Part shown: positions 36,045-46,000 of the stretch, one piece after another
How positions within the stretch are numbered: position 1 is the stretch's first letter
How the letters are laid out: every line of letters starts with the position of its first letter
Position numbers and translations under genes: made by a program
Notes under the pieces: model-generated
Seen by the model: the letters and a program-made list of their open reading frames with translations, nothing else
The model's database searches: none
What the model was told of the DNA's origin: nothing
From: Snuella sedimenti
Lineage (GTDB): Bacteria; Bacteroidota; Bacteroidia; Flavobacteriales; Flavobacteriaceae
Length of the DNA: 64,000 nucleotides
Reading direction: 5' to 3'
Assembly: GCF_016428595.1 (NCBI RefSeq)
Contig: NZ_JAELVQ010000002.1
Location: 62,001 to 126,000 of the forward strand

Positions 36045-37796
36045 ATGAAAGATCTAATGAAAACACTATTATTCGTACCTTTTTTTGCCTTTTTATTGTT
36101 TACATCTTGTCAAGATGAAGTTGTAGAAATTACGCCCCCAAATGATTCAGAAGCACTTGTAGCTAATTCTGAGTTAACCAAGTTGATAAGTGCTACTTCT
36201 ATTAAAGATGGATCGGCCGATAACATAATTGATAGAGCAAGTTGTCTATCTGTTGAGTTACCGGTTACTGTTATTGTTAATGGCCTTGAGGTTACTATTG
36301 ATTCTAAAGAGGATTTTAAAGTAATCGAGGCCATTTTTAATGAGTTTGAAGATGATGAAGATCATCTGGACATTGTTTTTCCAATTACAATAGTTTTATC
36401 TAATCATTCAGAAATTGTAATTGAAAACCGGGATGCTTTAGAAGACCTTATACAAGAGTGTAAAGGAGAAAACGAACCAGATGACGATATAGAATGTATC
36501 GACTTTAAGTACCCAATTTCTTTTTCGGTTTACAATGCCAATTTTGAGATAATTGATGTTATTACCATTGAAAGTGACCGACAATTATACCATTTTATAA
36601 AGCGTGTAAAAGAAGGAGAAGTATTTGCGAGCCTTAACTTTCCTGTAACCATGGTTTTAAGCGATGGATCTGCCGTAGTTGTAAATAACAACCAGGAGTT
36701 ACAACAGGTGATTCATGATGCAAAAGAAGCTTGTGACGAGGATGATGATAACGATTATGGCGATGACGACTTTACAAAAGAACGTTTAGACAATTTATTA
36801 ATGTCTTGTCCATGGGTGGTTTATGAATTTAAAAGAAATGAAGATAACTTAAACGATAAATATCGCGAATATGTTATTGCATTTAAAGAAGATAACGTTG
36901 TTAAAGTACGCGCCAGGGGAGGTGATATGCTAACTGGAACGTGGTCGACTCGTGTTACCGAGCGTGGTGCTTTAATAAAATTAGAGTTCGACACCTTAGT
37001 AGACTTTACCTTAGAATGGTTTGTATACGATTTAGAACCTGGAAAAATAAAACTATATCAAGCCGGGGGTAATAGAATTATTTTAAAGAAAAACTGTGAT
37101 ATTGTTGTAGATTACACTAAGGAGCGTATAAAAAATTACCTTCAAGAGTGTTTATGGCGAATAGTACGTTTAAGCGTTGATGGTGTAGATAATGAAAAAG
37201 ATTATATAGGAACGCCTTTAAAATTCTTTGAAAACAATGTTGTTAAGCTAAGGGTAAATGGCGAGTTTGTAGAAGGTACTTATGAAATAGGTGTAAGAAA
37301 CAATGGTTTTGTTTTACAAATCATTTTGGAAGGAAGACCCAACTTAAAACTAGAGTGGTTTATAACGTTCCTAGAACCAGGTTTAATTAAACTTGAAAAT
37401 GCCACTAACAGAATGGTGTTGCAGAGACATTGCCCAAATGTTGATGACGACTTAAATTATGTTGATAATGTTTTAATTGACAGTGAATGGGAGGTAGCAT
37501 TGTATGAAGACGGTGATGTGAATAAAACAGAAGAGTTTCATATGTATACCATAGACTTTTTAGAAAGTGGATGGATTAAAGTGACCGATCCCAATAATGG
37601 TATTATTGATGGTTCTTGGTTAGCTTACAGGAATGAAGGCTTGTTTTTAGCGATGCACTTTGGTATTGAGGCTCCATTTGATGCGTTAAATCATAGATGG
37701 CGAATTAAAGAAATATCAGAAAACAGAATTGAATTAAAAGATTATAGTGCTACAGGAACAATAGAACGTATATTGGTCTTAGAAAAGAAAGTGTAA
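36045..37796 (+). CDS. surface lipoprotein with two sets of internal repeats, function unknown
   Basis: Counting from ATG 36045 it is 583 residues, with a lipoprotein signal ending LLFTSC (Cys22). The mature part has two kinds of repeat. First are four units of about 30 residues with the pattern PVTV(I/V)..(N/S)..E(V/I).I.(S/N)...(L/F)..I, at about 70-230. Then come three units of about 105 residues starting L..(C/S).W.V and containing (F/L)EWF...LEPG.IKL in the first two, at about 245-583. The latter suggest lipocalin-like barrels. An acidic linker (DEDDDNDYGDDD) joins the sets. It is divergent from the sigma factor gene. An upstream ATG at 36006 would only lengthen the signal peptide. I do not recognise a named family. 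Confidence 0.75.
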   Translation: MKDLMKTLLFVPFFAFLLFTSCQDEVVEITPPNDSEALVANSELTKLISATSIKDGSADNIIDRASCLSVELPVTVIVNGLEVTIDSKEDFKVIEAIFNEFEDDEDHLDIVFPITIVLSNHSEIVIENRDALEDLIQECKGENEPDDDIECIDFKYPISFSVYNANFEIIDVITIESDRQLYHFIKRVKEGEVFASLNFPVTMVLSDGSAVVVNNNQELQQVIHDAKEACDEDDDNDYGDDDFTKERLDNLLMSCPWVVYEFKRNEDNLNDKYREYVIAFKEDNVVKVRARGGDMLTGTWSTRVTERGALIKLEFDTLVDFTLEWFVYDLEPGKIKLYQAGGNRIILKKNCDIVVDYTKERIKNYLQECLWRIVRLSVDGVDNEKDYIGTPLKFFENNVVKLRVNGEFVEGTYEIGVRNNGFVLQIILEGRPNLKLEWFITFLEPGLIKLENATNRMVLQRHCPNVDDDLNYVDNVLIDSEWEVALYEDGDVNKTEEFHMYTIDFLESGWIKVTDPNNGIIDGSWLAYRNEGLFLAMHFGIEAPFDALNHRWRIKEISENRIELKDYSATGTIERILVLEKKV

Positions 37797-37857
37797 TATA
37801 GTTTATCATGAAGAAGAGAAATTTATTCCAATAGGTTAGTTAGTTAAGTTTCCTTTT

Positions 37858-37895
37858 AAAAGCGGTCGATATTTAAATATTGACCGCTTTTTTAT
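37858..37895 (+). terminator. terminator after the repeat lipoprotein gene
   Basis: A 17-bp near-perfect dyad (37858-37874 with 37875-37891, G-U allowed) is followed by TTTTTT. It ends the lipoprotein transcript before ffh. Confidence 0.85.
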
Positions 37896-37928
37896 TGATA
37901 GTTACTTAAATAATATGCTTCAAATGAT

Positions 37929-37936
37929 TAAATTTG
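37929..37936 (+). promoter_or_regulatory. promoter of ffh
   Basis: TAAATTTG followed by CAAC is a perfect TAnnTTTG box 65 bases before the ffh start. The leader between them contains a 15-codon open frame (37961-38008) that overlaps the ffh start codon. Confidence 0.6.
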
Positions 37937-38000
37937 CAACTTTATTTCTACATCCTAATAATGTTTAATAGCGATGTAATCAAAATTTTGAATCTGAAGT

Positions 38001-39329
38001 ATGTTTAATAATTTAAGTGATAAATTAGATAAGGCCTTACATGTATTAAAAGGACATGGCAGTATTACAGAAGTTAACGTAGCTGAAACTTTAAAGGAAG
38101 TGCGTCGCGCATTACTAGATGCCGATGTTAACTTTAAAATAGCAAAAAGTTTTACTACTAAAGTTAAAGAAAAAGCTTTAGGTCAAAATGTATTGACTAC
38201 GTTGCAGCCCGGACAGTTAATGGTTAAAATCGTAAAAGACGAACTAACCGAACTTATGGGGGGCGATGCAGAGGGCATTAACCTTTCTGGAGATCCGAGT
38301 GTTATTTTAATGTCTGGTTTACAGGGATCTGGTAAAACAACATTTTCTGGAAAGCTGGCCAATTACTTAAAAAACAAAAAGACAAAAAGGCCGCTTTTAG
38401 TGGCATGTGATGTATATCGTCCCGCTGCGATCGATCAGTTGCACGTTGTAGGAGATCAAATAGGCGTTGAGGTATTTAGTGATCGGGGGAATAATGACCC
38501 TGTTGCGATTGCAAAGGCAGGTATAGCGCATGCAAAAGCCAATGGTTTTAATGTGGTTATAATAGATACTGCGGGTCGTTTAGCTGTAGATGAGGCAATG
38601 ATGACCGAAATATCAAACATCCATAAGGCAACTCAACCGCAGGAAACCCTATTTGTTGTTGACTCAATGACAGGTCAGGATGCAGTTAACACAGCAAAGG
38701 CATTTAATGATGTTTTAAATTTTGACGGTGTTATTCTAACAAAATTAGATGGTGATACCAGGGGGGGGGCTGCGATCTCTATTAAATCTGTAGTTAATAA
38801 GCCTATTAAGTTTATTGGTACAGGAGAGAAAATGGAAGCGATAGATGTGTTTTATCCATCACGTATGGCTGACCGTATTCTAGGTATGGGGGATGTTGTG
38901 TCTTTAGTAGAACGTGCACAAGAACAGTTTGATGAAGTAGAAGCAAGGAAGCTCCAGAAAAAGATTGCTAAAAATCAGTTTGGATTTGATGACTTCTTAA
39001 AGCAGATACAACAAATCAAGAAAATGGGAAACATGAAAGACCTAGTTGGTATGATTCCCGGGGCTGGTAAAATGATGAAAGATATTGACATAGATGATGA
39101 TGCCTTTAAAGGTATTGAGGCTATTATTCACTCTATGACACCCAAAGAAAGAAGCAATCCAAGCATTATAAATGCGAGTAGAAAGAAACGCGTTGCTAAA
39201 GGATCGGGAACCACTGTTCAAGAAGTAAACCAGTTGTTGAAACAGTTTGATCAAATGAGTAAAATGATGATAATGATGCAAGGTGGAGGCGGAAAGAAAA
39301 TGATGCAATTGATGAAGAATATGCGTTAA
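38001..39329 (+). CDS. ffh: signal recognition particle protein Ffh
   Basis: Ffh with 4.5S RNA delivers nascent membrane proteins to FtsY and SecYEG. The 442-residue protein has the N-domain (1-85), the G-domain with GLQGSGKTTFSGKLA (P-loop, about 107-121), DTAGRLAVDE and TKLDGDTRGGAA, and the M-domain ending in a methionine-rich tail (MSKMMIMMQGGGGKKMMQLMKNMR, shown here only as key residues Met and Lys). All motifs are intact. It stands alone between terminators and a broken gene. Confidence 0.97.
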   Translation: MFNNLSDKLDKALHVLKGHGSITEVNVAETLKEVRRALLDADVNFKIAKSFTTKVKEKALGQNVLTTLQPGQLMVKIVKDELTELMGGDAEGINLSGDPSVILMSGLQGSGKTTFSGKLANYLKNKKTKRPLLVACDVYRPAAIDQLHVVGDQIGVEVFSDRGNNDPVAIAKAGIAHAKANGFNVVIIDTAGRLAVDEAMMTEISNIHKATQPQETLFVVDSMTGQDAVNTAKAFNDVLNFDGVILTKLDGDTRGGAAISIKSVVNKPIKFIGTGEKMEAIDVFYPSRMADRILGMGDVVSLVERAQEQFDEVEARKLQKKIAKNQFGFDDFLKQIQQIKKMGNMKDLVGMIPGAGKMMKDIDIDDDAFKGIEAIIHSMTPKERSNPSIINASRKKRVAKGSGTTVQEVNQLLKQFDQMSKMMIMMQGGGGKKMMQLMKNMR

Positions 39330-39390
39330 TTTGGGTGTTCAGTCACAGTATCAGTTTTCAGTAACTAGATAGTGAAATAATCTTTCAATT

Positions 39391-39617
39391 ATGGATTTCA
39401 AAAAATTATTAGCTTATCAAAAATCATTCGATTTGGCTATGGATATTTTTGAAGTCTCGAAATCTTTTCCAAAAGAGGAAGTTTATTCGTTAGCCGATCA
39501 AATAAGAAGGAGTTCACGTTCGGCATCTGCTAATTTGTTAAATTAACGGAAGAAGTCGGAAAACTAATAAATTATATGATTAATAACCCAATCAAGTTTG
39601 GAGTTGATACGGAATAG
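39391..39617 (+). pseudogene. broken four-helix-bundle protein gene (IVP/S23 type)
   Basis: An ATG at 39391 opens 51 codons (MDFKKLLAYQKSFDLAMDIF, then SLADQIRRSSRSASANLLN) and stops at 39544-39546. This is the N-terminal half of the four-helix-bundle family first seen as 23S rRNA intervening-sequence proteins, normally about 120 residues. Immediately behind, in another frame, 39549-39617 reads EEVGKLINYMINNPIKFGVDTE and a stop, the family's C-terminal helix. The middle of about 45 residues is missing. An internal deletion with frameshift explains this best. It is flanked by CAGT/CTGCGACTG-rich low-complexity DNA. Confidence 0.8.
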
Positions 39618-39660
39618 TTTTTCTGCGACTGCCGACTGCGATTGAAAACTAATTAGAAAT

Positions 39661-40539
39661 ATGACCATACTAGACGGTAAGAAAATAAGTAATGACATAA
39701 AAGAGGAAATAGCCAATGATGTTAGTAGAATGCTTGCTAGTGGTGAAAAGACGCCTCATTTAGCAGCGGTTCTTGTTGGTACAGACGGCGCCAGTATGAC
39801 CTATGTTAATGCAAAAGTAAAAGCATGTGAAAAAATTGGTTTTGATTCTACACTAATAGATTTACCAGAGGAAACCTCAGAAGAAGTGCTCTTGCAAAAG
39901 ATTCATGAATTGAACACCAATGATGATATCGATGGGTTTATAGTGCAGTTACCGCTTCCTAAACATATTGACGAACAAAAGGTGTTAATGGCTATCGATC
40001 CAGATAAGGATGTTGATGGGTTTCACCCAGTAAATGTTGGTAAAATGACTTTAGATTTGCCCACTTTTTTGCCAGCGACCCCTTTTGGTATCTTAGAATT
40101 GCTAGAGCGTTATAATATTGAGACTTCAGGAAAAAATGTGGTTGTAATGGGTAGGAGTCATATTGTAGGGCGCCCAATGAGTATTCTAATGAGCCAGAAG
40201 CGTAAAGCCGGTGACGCTACCGTTACCGTAGTTCATAGTCGTACAAAAAACTTAACAGAGATAACTAAAAGCGCAGATATTATTGTTGCAGCTATTGGAA
40301 TTTCAGAATTTTTAACCGGCGATATGGTCAAGGAAAGTGTGGTTATTGTTGATGTGGGCATAACGCGTGTTCCAGATGAAACTAAGCAGCGTGGTTATAG
40401 GTTGGCCGGAGATGTTGAATTTGAAAGTGTAAGTAAAAAAGCAAGCTATATTACACCAGTACCAGGAGGCGTTGGTCCAATGACCATAGCTATGTTACTT
40501 AAAAACACATTACTTGCCAGAGAAAGACATAGAAAATAA
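39661..40539 (+). CDS. folD: bifunctional methylene-THF dehydrogenase / methenyl-THF cyclohydrolase
   Basis: FolD interconverts 5,10-methylene-, methenyl- and 10-formyl-tetrahydrofolate. The 292-residue protein has the catalytic [13 protein letters not shown] (Tyr and Lys of the YxxxK pair), QLPLPKHID, the [16 protein letters not shown] signature, and the NADP-binding [14 protein letters not shown] and [14 protein letters not shown] motifs. It is bounded upstream by the broken IVP-type gene and downstream by a terminator. Confidence 0.97.
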   Translation: MTILDGKKISNDIKEEIANDVSRMLASGEKTPHLAAVLVGTDGASMTYVNAKVKACEKIGFDSTLIDLPEETSEEVLLQKIHELNTNDDIDGFIVQLPLPKHIDEQKVLMAIDPDKDVDGFHPVNVGKMTLDLPTFLPATPFGILELLERYNIETSGKNVVVMGRSHIVGRPMSILMSQKRKAGDATVTVVHSRTKNLTEITKSADIIVAAIGISEFLTGDMVKESVVIVDVGITRVPDETKQRGYRLAGDVEFESVSKKASYITPVPGGVGPMTIAMLLKNTLLARERHRK

Positions 40540-40560
40540 AGTTTCTTTATTTATAATTAT

Positions 40561-40597
40561 AAAAAGCATTATAGTTGAGAATTATAATGCTTTTTTT
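40561..40597 (+). terminator. terminator after folD
   Basis: AGCATTATA (40565-40573) pairs with TATAATGCT (40583-40591), extended by the flanking A and T runs, then TTTTTT. Confidence 0.85.
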
Positions 40598-41003
40598 GTT
40601 CTTAATTTTTAATAATATTAGAGGTCTTGGGCTAAACGATTAATTATTTTTTGTGAAATTAATCAGATACTTTTATGTTGAAAACTATATTTTGATTTAT
40701 AGCAAAAATACATGGCTTCTTTTTAAGAAATTACTGTAAAAAAACAGCTTATATTGTTAATTTATTATTTAATTAGTTGGTAATAAGTTTAAATAATTAA
40801 ATTGCATCAAAAATTTTGAAATTAACTTTTTCAAGGAATTATTATTTTTAGGTTTTTGAGTAAAACAAGATAGTAAGCATAGTAGAGCTATGGTCGGAAA
40901 ATAACGAATACGGAAAAATTTTCAGCAGTTTTTTAGGAAATTGAAAAAGTAAAGATGACTTCATTTGTTCATTAATGCAAAAAAACAATCTATATTATAA
41001 TTA
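40598..41003. other. very AT-rich intergenic region before the second ECF sigma gene
   Basis: About 400 bases with no open frame, strong hairpin or repeat. It must hold the promoter of the sigma/FecR unit. A TATATTATAATTA stretch lies right before the ATG, but no TAnnTTTG box was found, which would fit autoregulation by the ECF factor itself. Confidence 0.5.
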
Positions 41004-41594
41004 ATGCGGGAACTGGAGGAGGACATGTGGCATAAGTTTGTAAGTGGTGATCAAAAAGCGTTTGCAACCATTTATAATTCAAATGTAGATTCACTATTCT
41101 CGTATGGAATGCGCGTATTTTCTAATCGAGATTTCGTGAAAGATTGTATACAGGACGTGTTCTTGGATATCTATGAACATAGAAAGCAGCTATCTATACC
41201 TAAAAACATTAATCATTATTTGTTTATTGCTCTTAAACGGTCAATGTTTAAGAAATTGAAGAAAGAAAGGAAGAAAGGAGACTTTTCTGAATTTGAGACT
41301 TTTTCGTTTATAACAGAACACAATATAGAATCTAGAACGATTGATAAAGAAATTAAAGAACATCAAAAAAAGCTTTTGCGCGAAATAGTAAAAGAGTTGA
41401 CTTCCAAGCAGCAAGAGATACTTTATCTAAGATTCTCGAAAGGATTTGATTATATCGAGATTTCCGAAATTGTCGATATAGATCATAATTCAGTACGTAA
41501 ACAAGTATATAGAGCAATAAAAAAGTTAAGACAAAATAAAGCCTTTAAGAGTATCTCTCAAATTATCTTATTTTATTCTTTAATTGATTGTTAA
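41004..41594 (+). CDS. ECF RNA polymerase sigma factor (Sus-type)
   Basis: 196 residues with region 2 (DQKAFATIYNSNVDSLFSYG, FVKDCIQDVFLDIYEHRKQL) and region 4 (LTSKQQEILYLRFSKGFDYIEIS, VDIDHNSVRKQVYRAIKKL). This is the type of ECF factor that accompanies FecR and SusC-like receptors in glycan-use loci. Met8 (41025) is an alternative start. The fecR-like gene follows at 41729 after about 130 bases, then SusC/SusD. Confidence 0.92.
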   Translation: MRELEEDMWHKFVSGDQKAFATIYNSNVDSLFSYGMRVFSNRDFVKDCIQDVFLDIYEHRKQLSIPKNINHYLFIALKRSMFKKLKKERKKGDFSEFETFSFITEHNIESRTIDKEIKEHQKKLLREIVKELTSKQQEILYLRFSKGFDYIEISEIVDIDHNSVRKQVYRAIKKLRQNKAFKSISQIILFYSLIDC

Positions 41595-41728
41595 AGTTTT
41601 TTATTAAAAAGAAAACGCTTTCATATCTATTTGATAGTTAGTGTTTTGTGTGTATTTTTTAAAATTGTTTAAAAAAAGTGTCCACAAAGTGGCGTTTCTG
41701 TCCCCTTTATAATGTAAACAAAAAGAAT

Positions 41729-42934
41729 ATGGAGCCTTATTCAAGGTATTTAGAAGACAGCTTTTTTATTGAATGGGTATATAAACCTACTCAGGATAGC
41801 GATAGGTTTTGGCAAAACTACATTTATGAAAACCCAGAAGAAAGAGACGTGATAATTGCTCTTAAAGAGTTATTGTTAAGTTTGAAAGTAGAACCGTTTG
41901 TTATTTCTAAAAAAGAGAAGGATGAAATTTTGAGGGAACTTTTAATAAAAGTAGCCACTGGAAAAAAGACAGGTAAAATACATTACTTTATAAGGCGATA
42001 TTATAAGTATGCAGCCTTGCTTTTGGTATTTATAGCTATAGGATTTTTGATAAATGAGCACTTTTATAAATCTACTAAATTGCCTTTTAATAATATCAAT
42101 ATAGTTGCTCTTGATTCAATTAACAGTACGCGGTTAACATTTGGGACTGGGGAAAACGTTTTTATAGAGGAAAAAGAGTCATTAATTGAGTTTAATGGAT
42201 TAGGAAATATTGTAGTTAATCAAAATGATACTATAAGTAATGGATCTAGGGCTGATAACAAAGAGATAGAAACCTTAAATACCCTAATAACACCTTATGG
42301 AAAAAGAAGTAAGGTAGCGCTTTCGGACGGAACTGTGGCATATCTTAATGCAGGCACGCAGTTTGTGTTTCCAGAAAAGTTTATTGGAAGTAAAAGAACG
42401 GTGTTTTTGTCTGGAGAAGCCTTTTTTGAAGTATCTCCTAATAAAGAAAAACCATTCATAGTACAAACAGTTGTAGATGAGTTGTCCATTGAAGTTGTAG
42501 GGACGAAGTTTAACGTATCTGCTTACCCTTCCGATCAGGATGTTTTAACTGTTTTGACAGAAGGGAAAGTTAATGTTGTAGAAGATAATGTATTCAAGAA
42601 GGATAAAACGTTTTTAAGTCCAGGGCAACTAGCAGTTTGGAATAAGGAAGAAGAACGTGTAAAAGTAAGAGACGTAAATACAGATAATTATACATTGTGG
42701 ATTCAGGGCTTGTTACATTTTGAAAGTGAACCGTTGTTTAACGTCATTAAAAAGATAGAGCGCTTTTATAATGTAGAAGTTACTTTTAATGAATCAGCAG
42801 ATAAGCTCATGGGAGTAAAAATAAGTGGTAAGCTTGATTTAAAAGAAGATCTTAATAAAACCTTACAAAATTTAATGATCACAGCTGATTTTAATTTTGA
42901 AAAAATAAATACTAGAAAATATATGATAAAATAA
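41729..42934 (+). CDS. FecR-family anti-sigma factor (Sus-type)
   Basis: From ATG 41729 the protein has 401 residues: a cytoplasmic N-terminus (EPYSRYLEDSFFIEWVY), a transmembrane helix at about 93-109 (YYKYAALLLVFIAIGFLI), the FecR domain (TPYGKRSKVALSDGTVAYLNAGT, GEAFFEVSPN, VVGTKFNVSAYP) and a C-terminal STN-like DUF4974-type end (LLHFESEPLFNVIKKIERFYNVEV, KISGKLDLKEDLNKTLQNLM). A GTG at 41678 would add 17 poorly conserved residues and is not preferred. It should gate the upstream sigma factor in response to the SusC-like receptor. Confidence 0.92.
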   Translation: MEPYSRYLEDSFFIEWVYKPTQDSDRFWQNYIYENPEERDVIIALKELLLSLKVEPFVISKKEKDEILRELLIKVATGKKTGKIHYFIRRYYKYAALLLVFIAIGFLINEHFYKSTKLPFNNINIVALDSINSTRLTFGTGENVFIEEKESLIEFNGLGNIVVNQNDTISNGSRADNKEIETLNTLITPYGKRSKVALSDGTVAYLNAGTQFVFPEKFIGSKRTVFLSGEAFFEVSPNKEKPFIVQTVVDELSIEVVGTKFNVSAYPSDQDVLTVLTEGKVNVVEDNVFKKDKTFLSPGQLAVWNKEEERVKVRDVNTDNYTLWIQGLLHFESEPLFNVIKKIERFYNVEVTFNESADKLMGVKISGKLDLKEDLNKTLQNLMITADFNFEKINTRKYMIK

Positions 42935-43019
42935 AAGAAAACCAGGAAATGCGCCAACATTCCCTGGCTAAAAAAACTGTTAGAAATAACAGAATGTTTA
43001 ATGTAAAACGATCAAATTT
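42935..43019 (+). promoter_or_regulatory. leader of the SusC-like gene with two hairpins
   Basis: Two dyads are seen between the fecR-like and susC-like genes. CCAGGAAATG pairs with CATTCCCTGG (about 42941-42967, one mismatch), and CTGTTA/TAACAG is closed by GAAA (about 42977-42992). Neither is followed by a T-run on the plus strand. They may limit read-through or set mRNA stability. Confidence 0.4.
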
Positions 43020-46000
43020 ATGAAAAAAAACCAACTTTTCTACAACTTCTTAGTGGGTTATAGGAACAAAATTCTATTTGCGATGAAATGTCTTAGTTTG
43101 TTTTTGTTGCTATTCACATTTTATTCTTTCACCGATTCGTATTCTCAAAGTACTAAATTGAGAATTGACCTAAAACAAGCCTCTTTAATCGATATGATTA
43201 AGGAAATCGAAAACCAAAGTGAATTTGTATTTATTTACAACGACGAAATCTTACCAGAGTTAAGTAAGATTAAAGGAGATATACAAATTAGCAATAAATC
43301 TATTTATAAGGTTTTAGATAGAGTGCTAGACAACAATAAACTTGTTTATTCAATAAATGAGCGACAAGTAATTTTAAATAAAAGTACTGTATTTAAGTCT
43401 CAAGTAGATTTACAGCAAAGTGTTGTTAAAGGTCTAGTATCCGACAACGAAGGGATGCCTTTGGTTGGGGTTAATATATTAAAGATTGGTACCATTACCG
43501 GTACTCAAACTGATTTTGATGGAAATTATGTTATTAATGCCAAAAAAGGAGATCAACTGTCATTTTCTTATGTGGGTATGCAAACTGTAACCGTTACAGT
43601 TGGCGATAATACCACAATTAATGTTACCATGCAGGAAGATACAGAGAACTTAGATCAAGTGGTAGTAACAGCTTTTGGTATTAAAAGAGATGAAAAATCA
43701 TTAGGGTATGCTGTGAGTCGAATCGAATCTAAAGACATAACCATTGCAGGAGCCTCTACAAACCCTGTCGTTAGTTTGTATGGCAAGGCTTCTGGAGTTG
43801 GTATTACTACTAATGCTGCAGGGCCTACAGGGGCTGTAGATATAAAGATACGTGGAGCAGCTGGATTAGAGTCATCTGCAAATACAAGACCTTTGTTTGT
43901 AGTTGACGGTATGCCAATTTATGATACCGGATCTAATATGGCAAACAGGGGATATGATCCTTTAAACTCCTTTGATTATGGTTCGGGAATAAATGATATA
44001 AATCCAGAAGATATTGCTTCCATAGAAATATTAAAAGGCGCTAAAGCTTCGGTATTGTATGGAGGAGAAGGAGCAAATGGCGTGGTTTTAATCACAACTA
44101 AGAAAGGCACTGGTACACGCGGTCTTGGAGTGAATGTCAATACACAATATACTTATGAAATTCCAAGAACATTTATTGATTTTCAAAACGAATATGGTTC
44201 AGGTACTAGTGAATACACAAGACAATACGAAACCTTACCTGGAGGTGGTCAAGGTCATAGACAAGTTGTTTGGAGTCGATTTAATTGGGGACCTAAATTT
44301 GACGGGGCGCCAGTACAATTTTTGGACGGTAGTATAAGACCTTACCAAGCGTATCCTAACAACTATTTAGATTTATTTAGAAATGGTAGCAATGCTATCC
44401 ATACTGTAGCGGTTTCTGGAGGTAATGAGATGGGAAATATGCGGGTGTCTTATACAAATCAAGAATTTAAGGGCTTACTTCCTAATAATTATCAAAAGAA
44501 GCATGTTTTTAATTTTAGTGGGATGTTAAAAGCTTCTGATTTTGCAACCGTAGAAGTTAATACCAATTTGTACAAGATTAAAACCCACAACCGATATCCA
44601 AACTTGGGAGATATTGTAGCTTGGGGTATTAATAGGGATTATGACTTTAATGCCATAAAAGATTTGTACAAAAATGAAGATGGTTCTAAGTTTAATGCTG
44701 AAGATACAGGTTGGCCAGGACAATTTGCGCCTACTTATTTAATGAATACATTATGGGAGCAGTTAGAAAATAGTGATTTAGATGATAAATTACACTTGAT
44801 AACATCGCTTAAAACAACTTTAAATTTTACAGATCAATTATCTTTTATTGGTCAGGTTGGATTGGATTATACCGATACAGATTTTACAACAAAGAACCCA
44901 ATTACGCGATTTGAACCAGAAAATGCAGGAGGGAGATATGCATATGCGAGACATAACACAACAGTAGAGAACTACCGAGGATTATTAAATTATGAATTTA
45001 GCCTCTTTGATGATAGAATGAAAATATTTTCGTTTGTAGGAGGTGAGTATAAAAAAACAGCGTTTAAGAGTATTAATGTAGCTACCTACGGCGACCTGAG
45101 ATTTCCAGATTTTTGGTCTCTTAATAATGAACAAGATTGGCCAGATGGTAGCCAAAGAGGACGCGTTAGAGGGCATAATTATGGCTCACAAGTGTTGTAC
45201 AGTGCCCTAGGTTCTGCTACAATTTCATGGGATAATGAGTTGTACTTGGAGTTACAGGCCAGAAATGACTGGTCTTCAACTTTGCCTCCAGAGAACAATT
45301 CTTTCTTTTATCCAGGGATCGGGTTAAGTTGGAACTTTACAAATACGTTTGATATCCCTTTTATGGAGTATGGTAAGTTTAGAGCTAGTTGGGCCGATGT
45401 TGGACGTGGTGCCCCAGGAAGTGTTACTAGTTATTTCGCTAATAGATCTTATAGTGTAGGTGGTGTAAATAATACAGATGCACTCTCTATAAGCGCTCCT
45501 TCATCGTTATTTGCCGGAGCCTTAAAGCCTGAAAGGAAGAGAGAACTCGAGGTTGGTTTTGATGCTCGATTTTTTAAAGGTAGCAGAATAGAAACCAGCT
45601 TTTCTTTTTATCATAATAATATTTATGATCAAATTATGGGTGTGCCTTTATCAAATACAACAGGTGCAGGGGACATCAAGATTAATGCTGGTAATGTTGC
45701 AAACTGGGGGTATGAACTACTACTTAAAGGATCACCGATAGTAACTAAAAAATACAGATGGGATCTTACATTTACGGCAGCTAAGCAGCAATCGGAAGTA
45801 AAGAAACTGTATCCGGGAATTACGCAAAAAGTTACAGGGTCGGTAGGAAACAGTATTGTTCAAGTGGCAGAAGAAGGAAGGCCGTTTGGAGAGCTGCGTA
45901 TGTTTGACTATTTAACAGATGGAGAGGGTAACAGAGTAGTCGATAATTCAGGGTATTATGTGTTGGATCAGTCAGAATTAAAAGCTGTGGCTAATACTAC

